29,163 nt of DNA from CAWBCI01 sp963787195 (lineage in GTDB: Bacteria; Bacteroidota; Bacteroidia; Bacteroidales; JAGOPY01): the NCBI GenBank assembly GCA_963787195.1, contig CAWBCI010000025.1, positions 1-29,163 of the forward strand, given 5' to 3'. The notes beneath the pieces are model-generated. The model was given only the letters and a program-made list of their open reading frames with translations, was not told the origin of the DNA and ran no database searches. Positions within the stretch are counted from its first letter, which is position 1. Every line of letters starts with the position of its first letter. Made by a program: the position numbers and the translations under genes. Positions 1-5,914 of this stretch are shown piece by piece.

Positions 1-4
1 AAAT

Positions 5-79
5 TTGTATTTTAAAACTTTTTCAAGAGCTTACAACAAGTTTGCGCTGCATGCTCATACAAGTCACACACGAATGCAC
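5..79 (+). repeat. Dispersed hairpin repeat, TTCAAGAG family, copy A
   Basis: First of four related intergenic segments (others at 7251-7320, 10011-10100 and 17161-17228). The shared core runs ATTTTAAA-CTTTTTCAAGAG-YTTACAAC-A, then GCGCTGCA, a variable loop, and CACACAC. In the other copies the GCTGCA block pairs with TGCAGGGCACAC downstream, making a short hairpin. Here the pairing arm is eroded (CATACAAGTCACACAC). It runs directly into the attC-like palindrome that follows, the same order seen at 10011-10225. Function unknown. Confidence 0.65.
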
Positions 80-213
80 AAAATGCCAGCCCGGCTAAAC
101 CAAAAATTGCACTCAGGCTGGGCATTTTTGAGGGATTATTCTTAACTTTCAGCGGAAATCAAAAATGTCCAGCCAAAGCACCCTGAATCCGCTCCTGGAC
201 TTTGCGCACGGGC
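66..213 (+). repeat. Composite attC-like palindrome (left-end copy)
   Basis: Two imperfect hairpins in tandem. In the first, AAAATGCC-AGCC (80-91) pairs with GGCT-G-GGCATTTT (116-128), leaving one bulged G at 120. A spacer shared with three other loci (about 131-164) follows. In the second, GTCCAG (167-172) pairs with CTGGAC (195-200), followed by TTTGCGCACGGGCGTCAGC. That right edge lines up with the edges at 1744-1756, 2734-2752 and 3496-3515. Stem, bulge and GTTRRRY-like edge are the hallmarks of integron attC sites, although GTCAGCG deviates from the consensus here. A dispersed repeat of another kind is the alternative. Confidence 0.5.
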
Positions 214-378
214 GTCAGCGTTCATTGAAAAGACAAAAAATAATTAGCTCAATAATTTTGAAAATGATGAAAACGAAATACAAATCCAAGAGTGAGACAT
301 CCGATCAGCTGAGTATTAGTAATATTTGCTTTATTTACAACTTGTTAAAGACCATTCTTATATTTAAAGGAGGAAATC

Positions 379-927
379 ATGTCAGATTTTAATAATGAAC
401 AATTAGTAAAGTATAAAAGTGTTGGAGGGTGGCTATTGTTATTATGTTTTGCACTTACCATTGGTAGCCCATTAAGAACATTGTATAACTTAATTACCTC
501 ATATAACGAGACTTCTCAATACTTAAGTCAATTTCCTGGTTTGCAAAACTTAATTTATATAGACAGCTTTCTAAGCATTGGGCTAATGATATTAAGTATA
601 CGAGCTGGGATTGCACTTTGGAATATTAAACCAGGAGCGGTTAAAATCGCAAAAAATTATTTTTTGATTTATTTAGGTTATGCAGTTATTGCAATATTCC
701 TTCCTTTTACAGCTGGACTGCCATCTGAGGTTAATGATGCAATGATTCCTGAAGTTGCAAAAGGGGCGATACAATCTTTGTTCTATTTTGGAATATGGTT
801 TTGGTATTTGAATGTGTCTAAAAGAGTAGCAGCAACTTATTTAACATTCTCAAATTTTGTAGAATCGGAAAACTTTTCTCATGAAGCAGAAACGCCAGAA
901 ATCAATGAAGAAACAGAAGCAAAATAA
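379..927 (+). CDS. DUF2569 family integral membrane protein
   Basis: 182 aa with four predicted membrane segments at about residues 16-33 (starting GGWLLLLC), 59-82, 94-113 and 130-147. The N-terminal GGWL motif shortly before the first helix and the final helix with FWYLNVSKRV resemble the DUF2569 family. No enzymatic residues are evident and the molecular role of the family is unknown. The C-terminal 25 residues are acidic (EAETPEINEETEAK) and probably cytosolic. A strong AAAGGAGG ribosome-binding site sits 7 bases before the ATG, unusual in a phylum that seldom uses Shine-Dalgarno sites, and it supports this start. The gene stands alone between two palindromic elements, as a one-gene cassette would. 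Confidence 0.75.
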   Translation: MSDFNNEQLVKYKSVGGWLLLLCFALTIGSPLRTLYNLITSYNETSQYLSQFPGLQNLIYIDSFLSIGLMILSIRAGIALWNIKPGAVKIAKNYFLIYLGYAVIAIFLPFTAGLPSEVNDAMIPEVAKGAIQSLFYFGIWFWYLNVSKRVAATYLTFSNFVESENFSHEAETPEINEETEAK

Positions 928-958
928 ATGTATAATTCTTTAATCACAATAATCAATG

Positions 959-1092
959 TAATGCTAACAAGACACTAAAAGCAATAAAGGGTGAAGTGAA
1001 ATATGAAAGTATTTTACAAGAAAAGAACTAACTTACAAATGGATAATGTGTTACAAGTATGTCCGTTACAATTTTTAACGCGAGCGTTACCA
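959..1092 (+). repeat. Possible degenerate attC-like site
   Basis: The intergenic stretch after the DUF2569 gene starts with ATGCTAACAAG (compare ATGCCAACAAG at 5069, also just after a stop codon) and ends with the perfect inverted repeat TAACGC-GA-GCGTTA (1076-1089). The right edge GCGAGCGTTACCA aligns with GCGAGCATTATGG at 1744-1755. I see no convincing long stem across the interior, so this is a weak call. Confidence 0.3.
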
Positions 1093-1112
1093 CACATTTT
1101 AAAAACAGAAAT

Positions 1113-1664
1113 ATGACCAAGAAAAGTTTAAACAGAAAGGAAGTTACCAAAACAATACAAAACAGACTTCAAGACAATATACCGAGACAAGAAATACTGG
1201 ACGAATTATCGGAACAATTCTTTGACAAAAAGACAATCTCGGTAATAATTGCATCGACGCCTGACCCTTTGAGAAAAGAAAAATATAAGTCACTGAATAA
1301 TTTACTTCTTGGACTAATTGCCTTAACTATTATTATAAAAATATTTGTTGGAATATTGTTAATATCTTCACTTTCAATATATTTACTTCCAATTGCTTTT
1401 GTAATTCCATTTATAAGCATTTGGTTTGCGTTAGAAGTGTCAAAATTTAAGGGGTACATTTATAATATTTTGGGATTACTTTCAATTGCAAGCATTTTAA
1501 CATCAATTGGCAAATTACAAGAATCAGGAACCTATGGACTATTTGACATTGCAATTGTAACGGTAATTGCTGGACTTTCATTCTATTTGGGCAATAAGGT
1601 ATTTCCGAATTATGGCTTTTTTGGACCCAAGAAAGATTCTGAAGGAAATATATTACTTGTATAA
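1113..1664 (+). CDS. Small membrane protein of unknown function
   Basis: About 183 aa from the ATG at 1113 (MTKKSLNRKEV). A longer reading from 1059 would translate through the palindrome TAACGC..GCGTTA and its first 18 residues look non-coding, so I chose the internal start. The N-terminal 60 residues are charged and helical (VTKTIQNRLQDNIPRQEILDELSEQ), resembling a small cytosolic helical domain. Four hydrophobic segments follow, at about residues 65-85, 87-107, 113-135 and 140-160, and the short tail ends PNYGFFGPKKDSEGNILLV. I do not recognise the family. The gene is alone, on the same strand as its neighbours, and bounded on both sides by palindromic elements. Confidence 0.65.
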   Translation: MTKKSLNRKEVTKTIQNRLQDNIPRQEILDELSEQFFDKKTISVIIASTPDPLRKEKYKSLNNLLLGLIALTIIIKIFVGILLISSLSIYLLPIAFVIPFISIWFALEVSKFKGYIYNILGLLSIASILTSIGKLQESGTYGLFDIAIVTVIAGLSFYLGNKVFPNYGFFGPKKDSEGNILLV

Positions 1665-1685
1665 GAAAAATAGAGAAAAACGTGT

Positions 1686-1756
1686 GGCAACAATGCGCAA
1701 AGCCAAGCCCGGAATACCATTAGCCCGGGCCGGCATTTGTGCGCGAGCATTATGGC
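1686..1756 (+). repeat. attC-like imperfect palindrome
   Basis: GGCAAC at 1686-1691 is followed by AATGCGCAAA-GCC-aa-GCCCGG and, after a 10-base loop, CCCGGGC-CGGC-ATTTG-t-GCGC (to 1744). GCGC pairs with GCGC and GCCCGG with CCGGGC, with unpaired bases on one arm only. The right edge GAGCATTATGGC occupies the place of the GTTRRRY box. The element lies 22 bases after the preceding gene and 20 bases before the next start, where an integron cassette junction would be. Confidence 0.5.
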
Positions 1757-1775
1757 AATTTTTAAAAATTTAAAT

Positions 1776-2685
1776 ATGAAAACCTTAATTTCCCTGTTTG
1801 CTTTATTGATGACTTCTTATTCATTTGGACAGACATCAATTTATCATCCTTTTCCGGATAGTAATTCAAGCTGGAATTATTATTGTTATCAGTATATGTG
1901 TACGTTTGGAGACGCGAATGAGGAATACTCATTTATATTAGATGGTGATACTACTATTAATAGTCAAACCTACCATAAACTTTCAATTCCCTTTGTAAGC
2001 TTCTATACATCAGGGTCCTGTACTCAGGTGCATTTCCCGGGATACAAAGGAGCAATCCGTCAGGATGTTCCCAATAAAAAAGTTTACTATGTTACTCCTT
2101 CAAGTTCGACAGAAGAATTACTATATGACTTTAATATGGGGATAGGTGATACAGTTCAGGGATATTTAGCATCTTATCCCGGAATGTATGATACCGTAAT
2201 ATCCATTGATTCAGTGCTTGTTGGAAATGATTATCGAAAAAGATGGTATATTAATAACTGGTACGAAATTTACTTAATAGAGGGTATAGGCTCAACCTAT
2301 GGCCTCCTGGAATTTTCACCCGGATCCTTAACAGATGCTTATGGTTATAATCTTGATTGCTTTATGCAGGACCAACTACCGCTTTATCCTGATACAAATA
2401 CAAATTGCCAGCTAATTACATCTATTAATGATATTGGCATGCTTCCGGATCAGATGAAGGTTTATCCAAACCCCTCGAAAGGGTCGTTCTCAATCGAATT
2501 TAGACAAGCCAAAGGATATCAAAGGCATTTCACTTAGGAGCTTAGTTGGAAATGTAATTTTTTCGGAGGAAATCCATGGTCAAAAAATAGTCTATTTAAA
2601 TAATATACCCAGCGGCATTTATATTCTGACCATATTAGATAAAAATAACAGAACCGAAAACAGAAAGATAATAAGCTGCCCATAA
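1776..2685 (+). pseudogene. Frameshifted secreted T9SS cargo protein
   Basis: From the ATG at 1776 (MKTLISLFALLMTSYSFGQ, a signal peptide) the frame runs to a stop at 2535-2537. One base later in frame, the reading from 2503 to 2685 continues the same protein: DKPKDIKGISLRSLVGNVIF..VYLNNIPSGIYILTI. Joined, it gives about 302 aa ending in a type A T9SS sorting domain (MKVYPNP at about residue 228, then the Gly-Ile-Tyr motif). The extra base lies near 2502. The body is a paralogue of the protein at 10269-11138: both share LLYDFN..GDT, IDS.LVG....KR.YI and the highly conserved IEGIGST-GLL segment. Role unknown; a cell-surface or released protein is expected. It could be a sequencing error in an intact gene. 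Confidence 0.7.
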
Positions 2686-2752
2686 TGCGCAAATGCCAGC
2701 CCGGCCAAACAAAAGATTGCACTCAGGCTGGACTTTGCGCGTGGCCTTAGGC
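2680..2752 (+). repeat. attC-like palindrome ending in CTTAGGC
   Basis: This is the most regular example. GCGCAAA (2687-2693) pairs with TTTGCGC (2734-2740), and CCAGCC (2696-2701) with GGCTGG (2726-2731), separated by a two-base mismatch. The 24-base loop (GGCCAAAC..GATTGCACTCA) matches the loops of the copies at 92-115 and 3388-3411. The right edge CTTAGGC (2746-2752) differs from GTTRRRY only at the first base. Everything downstream of TTAGGC is shared with the second toxin-antitoxin block at 5156, while everything upstream differs. An integron recombination point would give exactly this pattern. Confidence 0.55.
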
Positions 2753-2774
2753 TGCCTGTTGAATAAAAAAATCC

Positions 2775-2810
2775 TTGCGAGTTCCTTTTTAAGTACTTAT
2801 ATTTGTACTT
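2775..2810 (+). promoter_or_regulatory. Promoter and operator of yefM-yoeB, copy 1
   Basis: The Bacteroidota-type promoter has TTG at 2775-2777, a 20-base spacer, and TATATTTG (matching TAnnTTTG) at 2798-2805. Two GTAC-centred half sites flank and overlap the -7 box: AAGTACTT at 2791-2798 and TTGTACTT at 2803-2810. Their centres are 12 bases apart. YefM repressors bind paired palindromes with a TGTACA core, so this is probably the autoregulatory operator of the toxin-antitoxin pair. Confidence 0.65.
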
Positions 2811-2836
2811 TATTAATCATTTTAACCCATTTTTAT

Positions 2837-3091
2837 ATGAGAGCAGCTAACTTCACAGAATTCCGGACCGGCTTGAAAAAGTACCTTGATGATGTTGAAA
2901 ATAATAATGAAACTTTAATCATCAAAAGAGGTACAGGCCATGGCACTGTAGTTATTTCCCTCGATGAATATAACTCCATCATGGAAACAGTCCACTTATT
3001 AAGTTCTAAAGCCAATACAGATAGTTTATATGAATCAATCAGGCAAATTAAAGAAGGAAAAGGAGTTGAGCACAACATAATTGAAGACTAA
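2837..3091 (+). CDS. yefM: YefM/Phd family antitoxin (copy 1)
   Basis: 84 aa, beginning MRAANFTEFRTGLKKYLDDV, the N-terminal DNA-binding fold of YefM/Phd antitoxins. The central TVVISLDEYNSIMET motif is the most conserved part of the family. The C-terminal half (YESIRQIKEGKGVEHNIIED) is the flexible acidic tail expected to wrap and inhibit YoeB. The start at 2837 is preferred over upstream starts because the duplicate block and family length agree and because it lies just downstream of the promoter. Its stop codon overlaps the toxin start by one base (TAATG), which couples their translation. It is expected to repress its own promoter. Confidence 0.9.
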   Translation: MRAANFTEFRTGLKKYLDDVENNNETLIIKRGTGHGTVVISLDEYNSIMETVHLLSSKANTDSLYESIRQIKEGKGVEHNIIED

Positions 3092-3351
3092 TGCGAATTA
3101 TTTTTTCAAAGATTGCCTGGGAGGATTATTTGTCCTGGCATGTAGACGATAAAAAGGTTTTTATAAAAATTAATGCGCTGATAAAAGATATTCAACGGAC
3201 ACTTTATGAAGGAAAGGGAAAGCCAGAACCACTAAAATATGATTTAGCCGGTCTTTGGTCAAGGCGGATCGACCGGGAACATAGATTGGTTTATCAGGCA
3301 AATGAAAATGAAATAGTAATTTACTCCTGCCGGTATCACTACGACAAATAA
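3091..3351 (+). CDS. yoeB: YoeB family ribosome-dependent mRNA interferase toxin (copy 1)
   Basis: 86 aa and collinear without gaps with E. coli YoeB. The family's catalytic residues fall at the same numbers: Glu46 (in GKGKPEPLK), Arg65 (in REHRLVY), His83 and Tyr84 (in CRYHY). The toxin cleaves mRNA in the ribosomal A site when the antitoxin is degraded. It is translationally coupled to yefM by a one-base overlap. Toxin-antitoxin pairs with their own promoters are common passengers in large integron arrays, where they stabilise the array. An identical protein is encoded at 5501-5761. Confidence 0.93.
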   Translation: MRIIFSKIAWEDYLSWHVDDKKVFIKINALIKDIQRTLYEGKGKPEPLKYDLAGLWSRRIDREHRLVYQANENEIVIYSCRYHYDK

Positions 3352-3365
3352 AATCACGCAACTTT

Positions 3366-3515
3366 ACGAATGCACAAAATGCCAGCCCGGCTAAACCAAA
3401 AATTGCACTCAGGCTGGGCATTTTTGAGGGATTATTCTTAACTTTCAGCGGAAATCAAAAATGCCAAGCCCGAAGTACCATTAGCCCGGGCCGGCATTTG
3501 CGCGCGGCGTTGGCA
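3366..3515 (+). repeat. Composite attC-like palindrome after yoeB copy 1
   Basis: The hairpin at 3376-3424 is identical in sequence to that at 80-128, including the bulged G (3416). The shared spacer GAGGGATTATTC..GGAAATCAAAA follows. In the second hairpin AAATGCC-aa-GCCCG (3459-3472) pairs with CGGGC-c-GGCATTT (3487-3499). It continues GCGCGCGGC-GTTGGCA (3509-3515), a full match to GTTRRRY except the last base. The next gene starts 53 bases later. Confidence 0.55.
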
Positions 3516-3567
3516 GTAAATTGAAAAAGAAAAAATGTAAATTAAGTTATTATTAAGACATTGGCAA

Positions 3568-5061
3568 ATGTTTATAAAGAAAGCACTTCATCTTCTTTTA
3601 TGCTTCAGTTTATTATTTACTTGCTCTTATCATAATATATTTTCTCAAATACCCTGGACAAGAACTTATGGAGGGAATGACCTTGATGATGCAAAATCCG
3701 TACAACAAACTCTGGATGGCTGTTTTGTTTTTGCCGGTAAAACAAGTTCTTATGGTGTGGGAGGAGAAGATTTTCTGGTAATTAAAGCAAATCCTGAAGG
3801 CGATATATTATGGACAAAAACATACGGTGGTTATAATGATGATAATGCTTACGCTATTCAGCAAACAAATGACAATGGATTTATCATGACCGGATATACA
3901 ACATCCTTCGGAGCAGGCGGGTATGATGTCTGGTTAATCAAAACCGATGAAAACGGAGATACCCTTTGGACAAAAACTTTTGGCGGACCTTTCATTGACT
4001 GGGCACTCTCGGTACAGCAAACCTTTGATTCCGGTTATATCATCGCGGGATTCACTGACTATATTCAAACTAATGCATTGTTGATCAGAACAAATTCCTG
4101 TGGAGATACCCTATGGACTAAAACTTTCGGAGGCAGTGAAGATGACTGGATGTCATCAGTAAAGCAAACATCGGACAGCGGATTTATTCTGACAGGATTT
4201 ACCAAGTCATTCAGCAGCAATGGTTCTGAGGATTTATGGATTATTAAAACAAATTCATCCGGTGATATTATTTGGTCAAAAATATATGGTGGCAGTGGGG
4301 ATGACTGGGGGCGTTCGATAGAGCAGACAATCGATGGGGGATATATAATAGCAGGTGGCACGAACTCATTTGGCACCGGTGGATCGGATTTATGGTTACT
4401 GAAAACAAACAATACAGGTGATTCACTTTGGTCAAGGAGTTATGGTGGAAGTGAAGATGATTGGGCGTACTCTTCTATCCACCAAGCCCCGGATAATGGG
4501 TATATTATCATAGGATCGACTCAATCCGTGGGTTTTGGATCTTCAGATGTGTGGTTAATCAAAACTGATATTAATGGTGATTCTCTATGGACAAGAACCT
4601 ACGGAGGTATCGAATGGGACTATGGTTGTTCGGTTTATCCGACAGTTGACTCTGGTTATATAATTGCAGGCGGAACTTTATCTTTTGGTAACGGTGCCGG
4701 AGATGCATTTCTTATTAAAACGGATTCGCTTGGTAACACCTCTCCAATTACAGGGATTGAAGTGACTGGGCATAATGGTGATCGAAATAGAAAGCTACAA
4801 ATTTATCCTAATCCGTTTTCCACGGAAACATCATTTTCATTTACCACTCCCGAAAACAGTAAAGTGACACTTGAAATTGCAAATTTTAGAGGAGTAATTA
4901 TTAGAAAATTGTTTGATAATGAATTAATCAAAGGGACTTATTCCTATACATTGAACACCTTTAATGACTACGGTACATATGTTAATCAGGGGATTTATTT
5001 TTGTATATTAAAATTTAATAATAAAACTGTTGCAGTAAAAAAATGCATAATTATTAAATGA
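3568..5061 (+). CDS. Secreted seven-repeat (predicted beta-propeller) T9SS cargo protein
   Basis: 497 aa. A signal peptide (MFIKKALHLLLCFSLLFTC, cleavage before about residue 27) is followed by seven tandem repeats of about 57 residues. Each has WTKTYGG...DD..SVQQT.DGGYIIAG.T.SFG.G..D.WLIKTD..GD and they run from about residue 29 to 395. Seven such repeats suggest a closed seven-bladed propeller. A T9SS type A sorting domain starts at Tyr413 (IYPNPF) and ends with the GIYFCILKFNNKTVAVKKCIIIK strand. It is therefore expected on the cell surface or released. No catalytic motif is visible, and binding or adhesion is the likely role. The gene sits alone between a GTTGGCA edge (3509) and a GTTAGGC edge (5155). 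Confidence 0.8.
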   Translation: MFIKKALHLLLCFSLLFTCSYHNIFSQIPWTRTYGGNDLDDAKSVQQTLDGCFVFAGKTSSYGVGGEDFLVIKANPEGDILWTKTYGGYNDDNAYAIQQTNDNGFIMTGYTTSFGAGGYDVWLIKTDENGDTLWTKTFGGPFIDWALSVQQTFDSGYIIAGFTDYIQTNALLIRTNSCGDTLWTKTFGGSEDDWMSSVKQTSDSGFILTGFTKSFSSNGSEDLWIIKTNSSGDIIWSKIYGGSGDDWGRSIEQTIDGGYIIAGGTNSFGTGGSDLWLLKTNNTGDSLWSRSYGGSEDDWAYSSIHQAPDNGYIIIGSTQSVGFGSSDVWLIKTDINGDSLWTRTYGGIEWDYGCSVYPTVDSGYIIAGGTLSFGNGAGDAFLIKTDSLGNTSPITGIEVTGHNGDRNRKLQIYPNPFSTETSFSFTTPENSKVTLEIANFRGVIIRKLFDNELIKGTYSYTLNTFNDYGTYVNQGIYFCILKFNNKTVAVKKCIIIK

Positions 5062-5068
5062 ATAATCT

Positions 5069-5161
5069 AATGCCAACAAGCCTGTAAAACCAATGCTGAT
5101 AAGGTTTTTCTGTCTCTTGAGGGTAATTGCGGCACATGATTCTACAGACAAAAAGTTAGGC
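5069..5161 (+). repeat. attC-like site ending in GTTAGGC
   Basis: ATGCCAAC (5070-5077 region), 8 bases after the stop codon, is complementary to GTTAGGC (5155-5161) apart from one unpaired base. These are the outer arms expected of an attC site. Inside, TTTTT-c-TGTCT pairs with AGACA-AAAA (about 5142-5154), again with one bulged base. The interior differs in sequence from the GCGCAAA family. The duplicated toxin-antitoxin block starts at the TTAGGC of this box. Confidence 0.5.
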
Positions 5162-5184
5162 TGCATGTTGAATAAAATAAATTC

Positions 5185-5220
5185 TTGCAAGTTCCTTTTT
5201 AAGTACTTATATTTGTACTT
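5185..5220 (+). promoter_or_regulatory. Promoter and operator of yefM-yoeB, copy 2
   Basis: The layout is the same as copy 1: TTG at 5185-5187, 20-base spacer, TATATTTG at 5208-5215, and GTAC-centred half sites AAGTACTT and TTGTACTT with centres 12 bases apart. The conserved operator implies that either antitoxin can repress both loci. Confidence 0.65.
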
Positions 5221-5246
5221 TATTAATCATTTTAACCCATTTTTAT

Positions 5247-5501
5247 ATGAGAGCAGCTAACTTCACAGAATTCCGGACCGGCTTGAAAAAGTACCTTGAT
5301 GATGTTGAAAATAATAATGAAACTTTAATCATCAAAAGAGGTACAGGCCATGGCACTGTAGTTATTTCCCTCGATGAATATAACTCCATCATGGAAACAG
5401 TCCACTTATTAAGTTCTAAAGCCAATGCAGATAGTTTATATGAATCAATCAGGCAAATTAAAGAAGGAAAAGGAGTTGAGCACAACATAATTGAAGACTA
5501 A
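5247..5501 (+). CDS. yefM: YefM/Phd family antitoxin (copy 2)
   Basis: 84 aa, identical to the antitoxin at 2837-3091 except for Thr to Ala in the KANADSLYE segment, outside the TVVISLDEYNS core. Promoter, operator and TAATG overlap with the toxin are conserved. With identical toxins and near-identical antitoxins the two loci should cross-neutralise. Loss of one copy alone would then not be toxic, which weakens its value as a stabiliser. Confidence 0.9.
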   Translation: MRAANFTEFRTGLKKYLDDVENNNETLIIKRGTGHGTVVISLDEYNSIMETVHLLSSKANADSLYESIRQIKEGKGVEHNIIED

Positions 5502-5761
5502 TGCGAATTATTTTTTCAAAGATTGCCTGGGAGGATTATTTGTCCTGGCATGTAGACGATAAAAAGGTTTTTATAAAAATTAATGCGCTGATAAAAGATA
5601 TTCAACGGACACTTTATGAAGGAAAGGGAAAGCCAGAACCACTAAAATATGATTTAGCCGGTCTTTGGTCAAGGCGGATTGACCGGGAACATAGATTGGT
5701 TTATCAGGCAAATGAAAATGAAATAGTAATTTACTCCTGCCGGTATCACTACGACAAATAA
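5501..5761 (+). CDS. yoeB: YoeB family mRNA interferase toxin (copy 2)
   Basis: 86 aa, protein identical to the toxin at 3091-3351; I find only one silent base change. Glu46, Arg65, His83 and Tyr84 are intact, so the toxin should be active. The near-identity argues for recent duplication or repeated insertion of the same cassette. Confidence 0.93.
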   Translation: MRIIFSKIAWEDYLSWHVDDKKVFIKINALIKDIQRTLYEGKGKPEPLKYDLAGLWSRRIDREHRLVYQANENEIVIYSCRYHYDK

Positions 5762-5775
5762 AATCACGCAACTTT

Positions 5776-5870
5776 ACGAATGCACAAAATGCCAGCCCGG
5801 CTAAACCAAAAATTGCACTCAGGCTGGGCATTTTTGAGGGATTATTCTTAACTTTCAGCGGAAATCAAAA
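5776..5870 (+). repeat. attC-like hairpin after yoeB copy 2
   Basis: The hairpin at 5786-5834 (AAAATGCC-AGCC with GGCT-G-GGCATTTT) and the 36-base spacer are identical to those at 3376-3460. No second hairpin and no GTTRRRY-like box follow, so this junction appears truncated or reorganised before the gene at 5915. Confidence 0.5.
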
Positions 5871-5914
5871 TATCCAAAAGCTTCATCCTATGATATTAAT
5901 CAGATCTTAAAATT

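Larger units (their letters stand above)
2747..3460 (+). repeat. Direct duplication, copy 1 (toxin-antitoxin block)
   Basis: About 714 bases nearly identical to 5156-5870. I count a handful of differences, mostly in the first 35 bases before the promoter, plus one missense change in the antitoxin and one silent change in the toxin. The copies start together at TTAGGCTGC and stop matching abruptly after GGAAATCAAAA. They contain promoter, both genes and the downstream hairpin. They lie 2.4 kb apart with an unrelated gene between them. Confidence 0.9.
5156..5870 (+). repeat. Direct duplication, copy 2 (toxin-antitoxin block)
   Basis: Second copy of the block at 2747-3460, with a one-base length difference in the leader. 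After GGAAATCAAAA the sequence diverges (TATCC here, ATGCC in copy 1), so this copy lacks the second hairpin and the GTTRRRY-like edge. Confidence 0.9.

Noticed and set aside
80..128. The AAAATGCC..GGCATTTTT hairpin as a plain intrinsic terminator
   Set aside because: There is a T run of five, but the same stem occurs with TTTGCGC instead of T in other copies, and the conserved loop and following spacer exceed what a terminator needs. A terminator role in addition cannot be excluded.
165..392. 75-codon open frame at the window start
   Set aside because: It starts inside the palindrome, translates the repeat and spacer, and overlaps the strong ribosome site and start of the DUF2569 gene. No protein-like character.
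2833..3078. Minus-strand open frame opposite the antitoxin (also 5243-5488)
   Set aside because: Antisense shadow of yefM; it recurs only because the block is duplicated.
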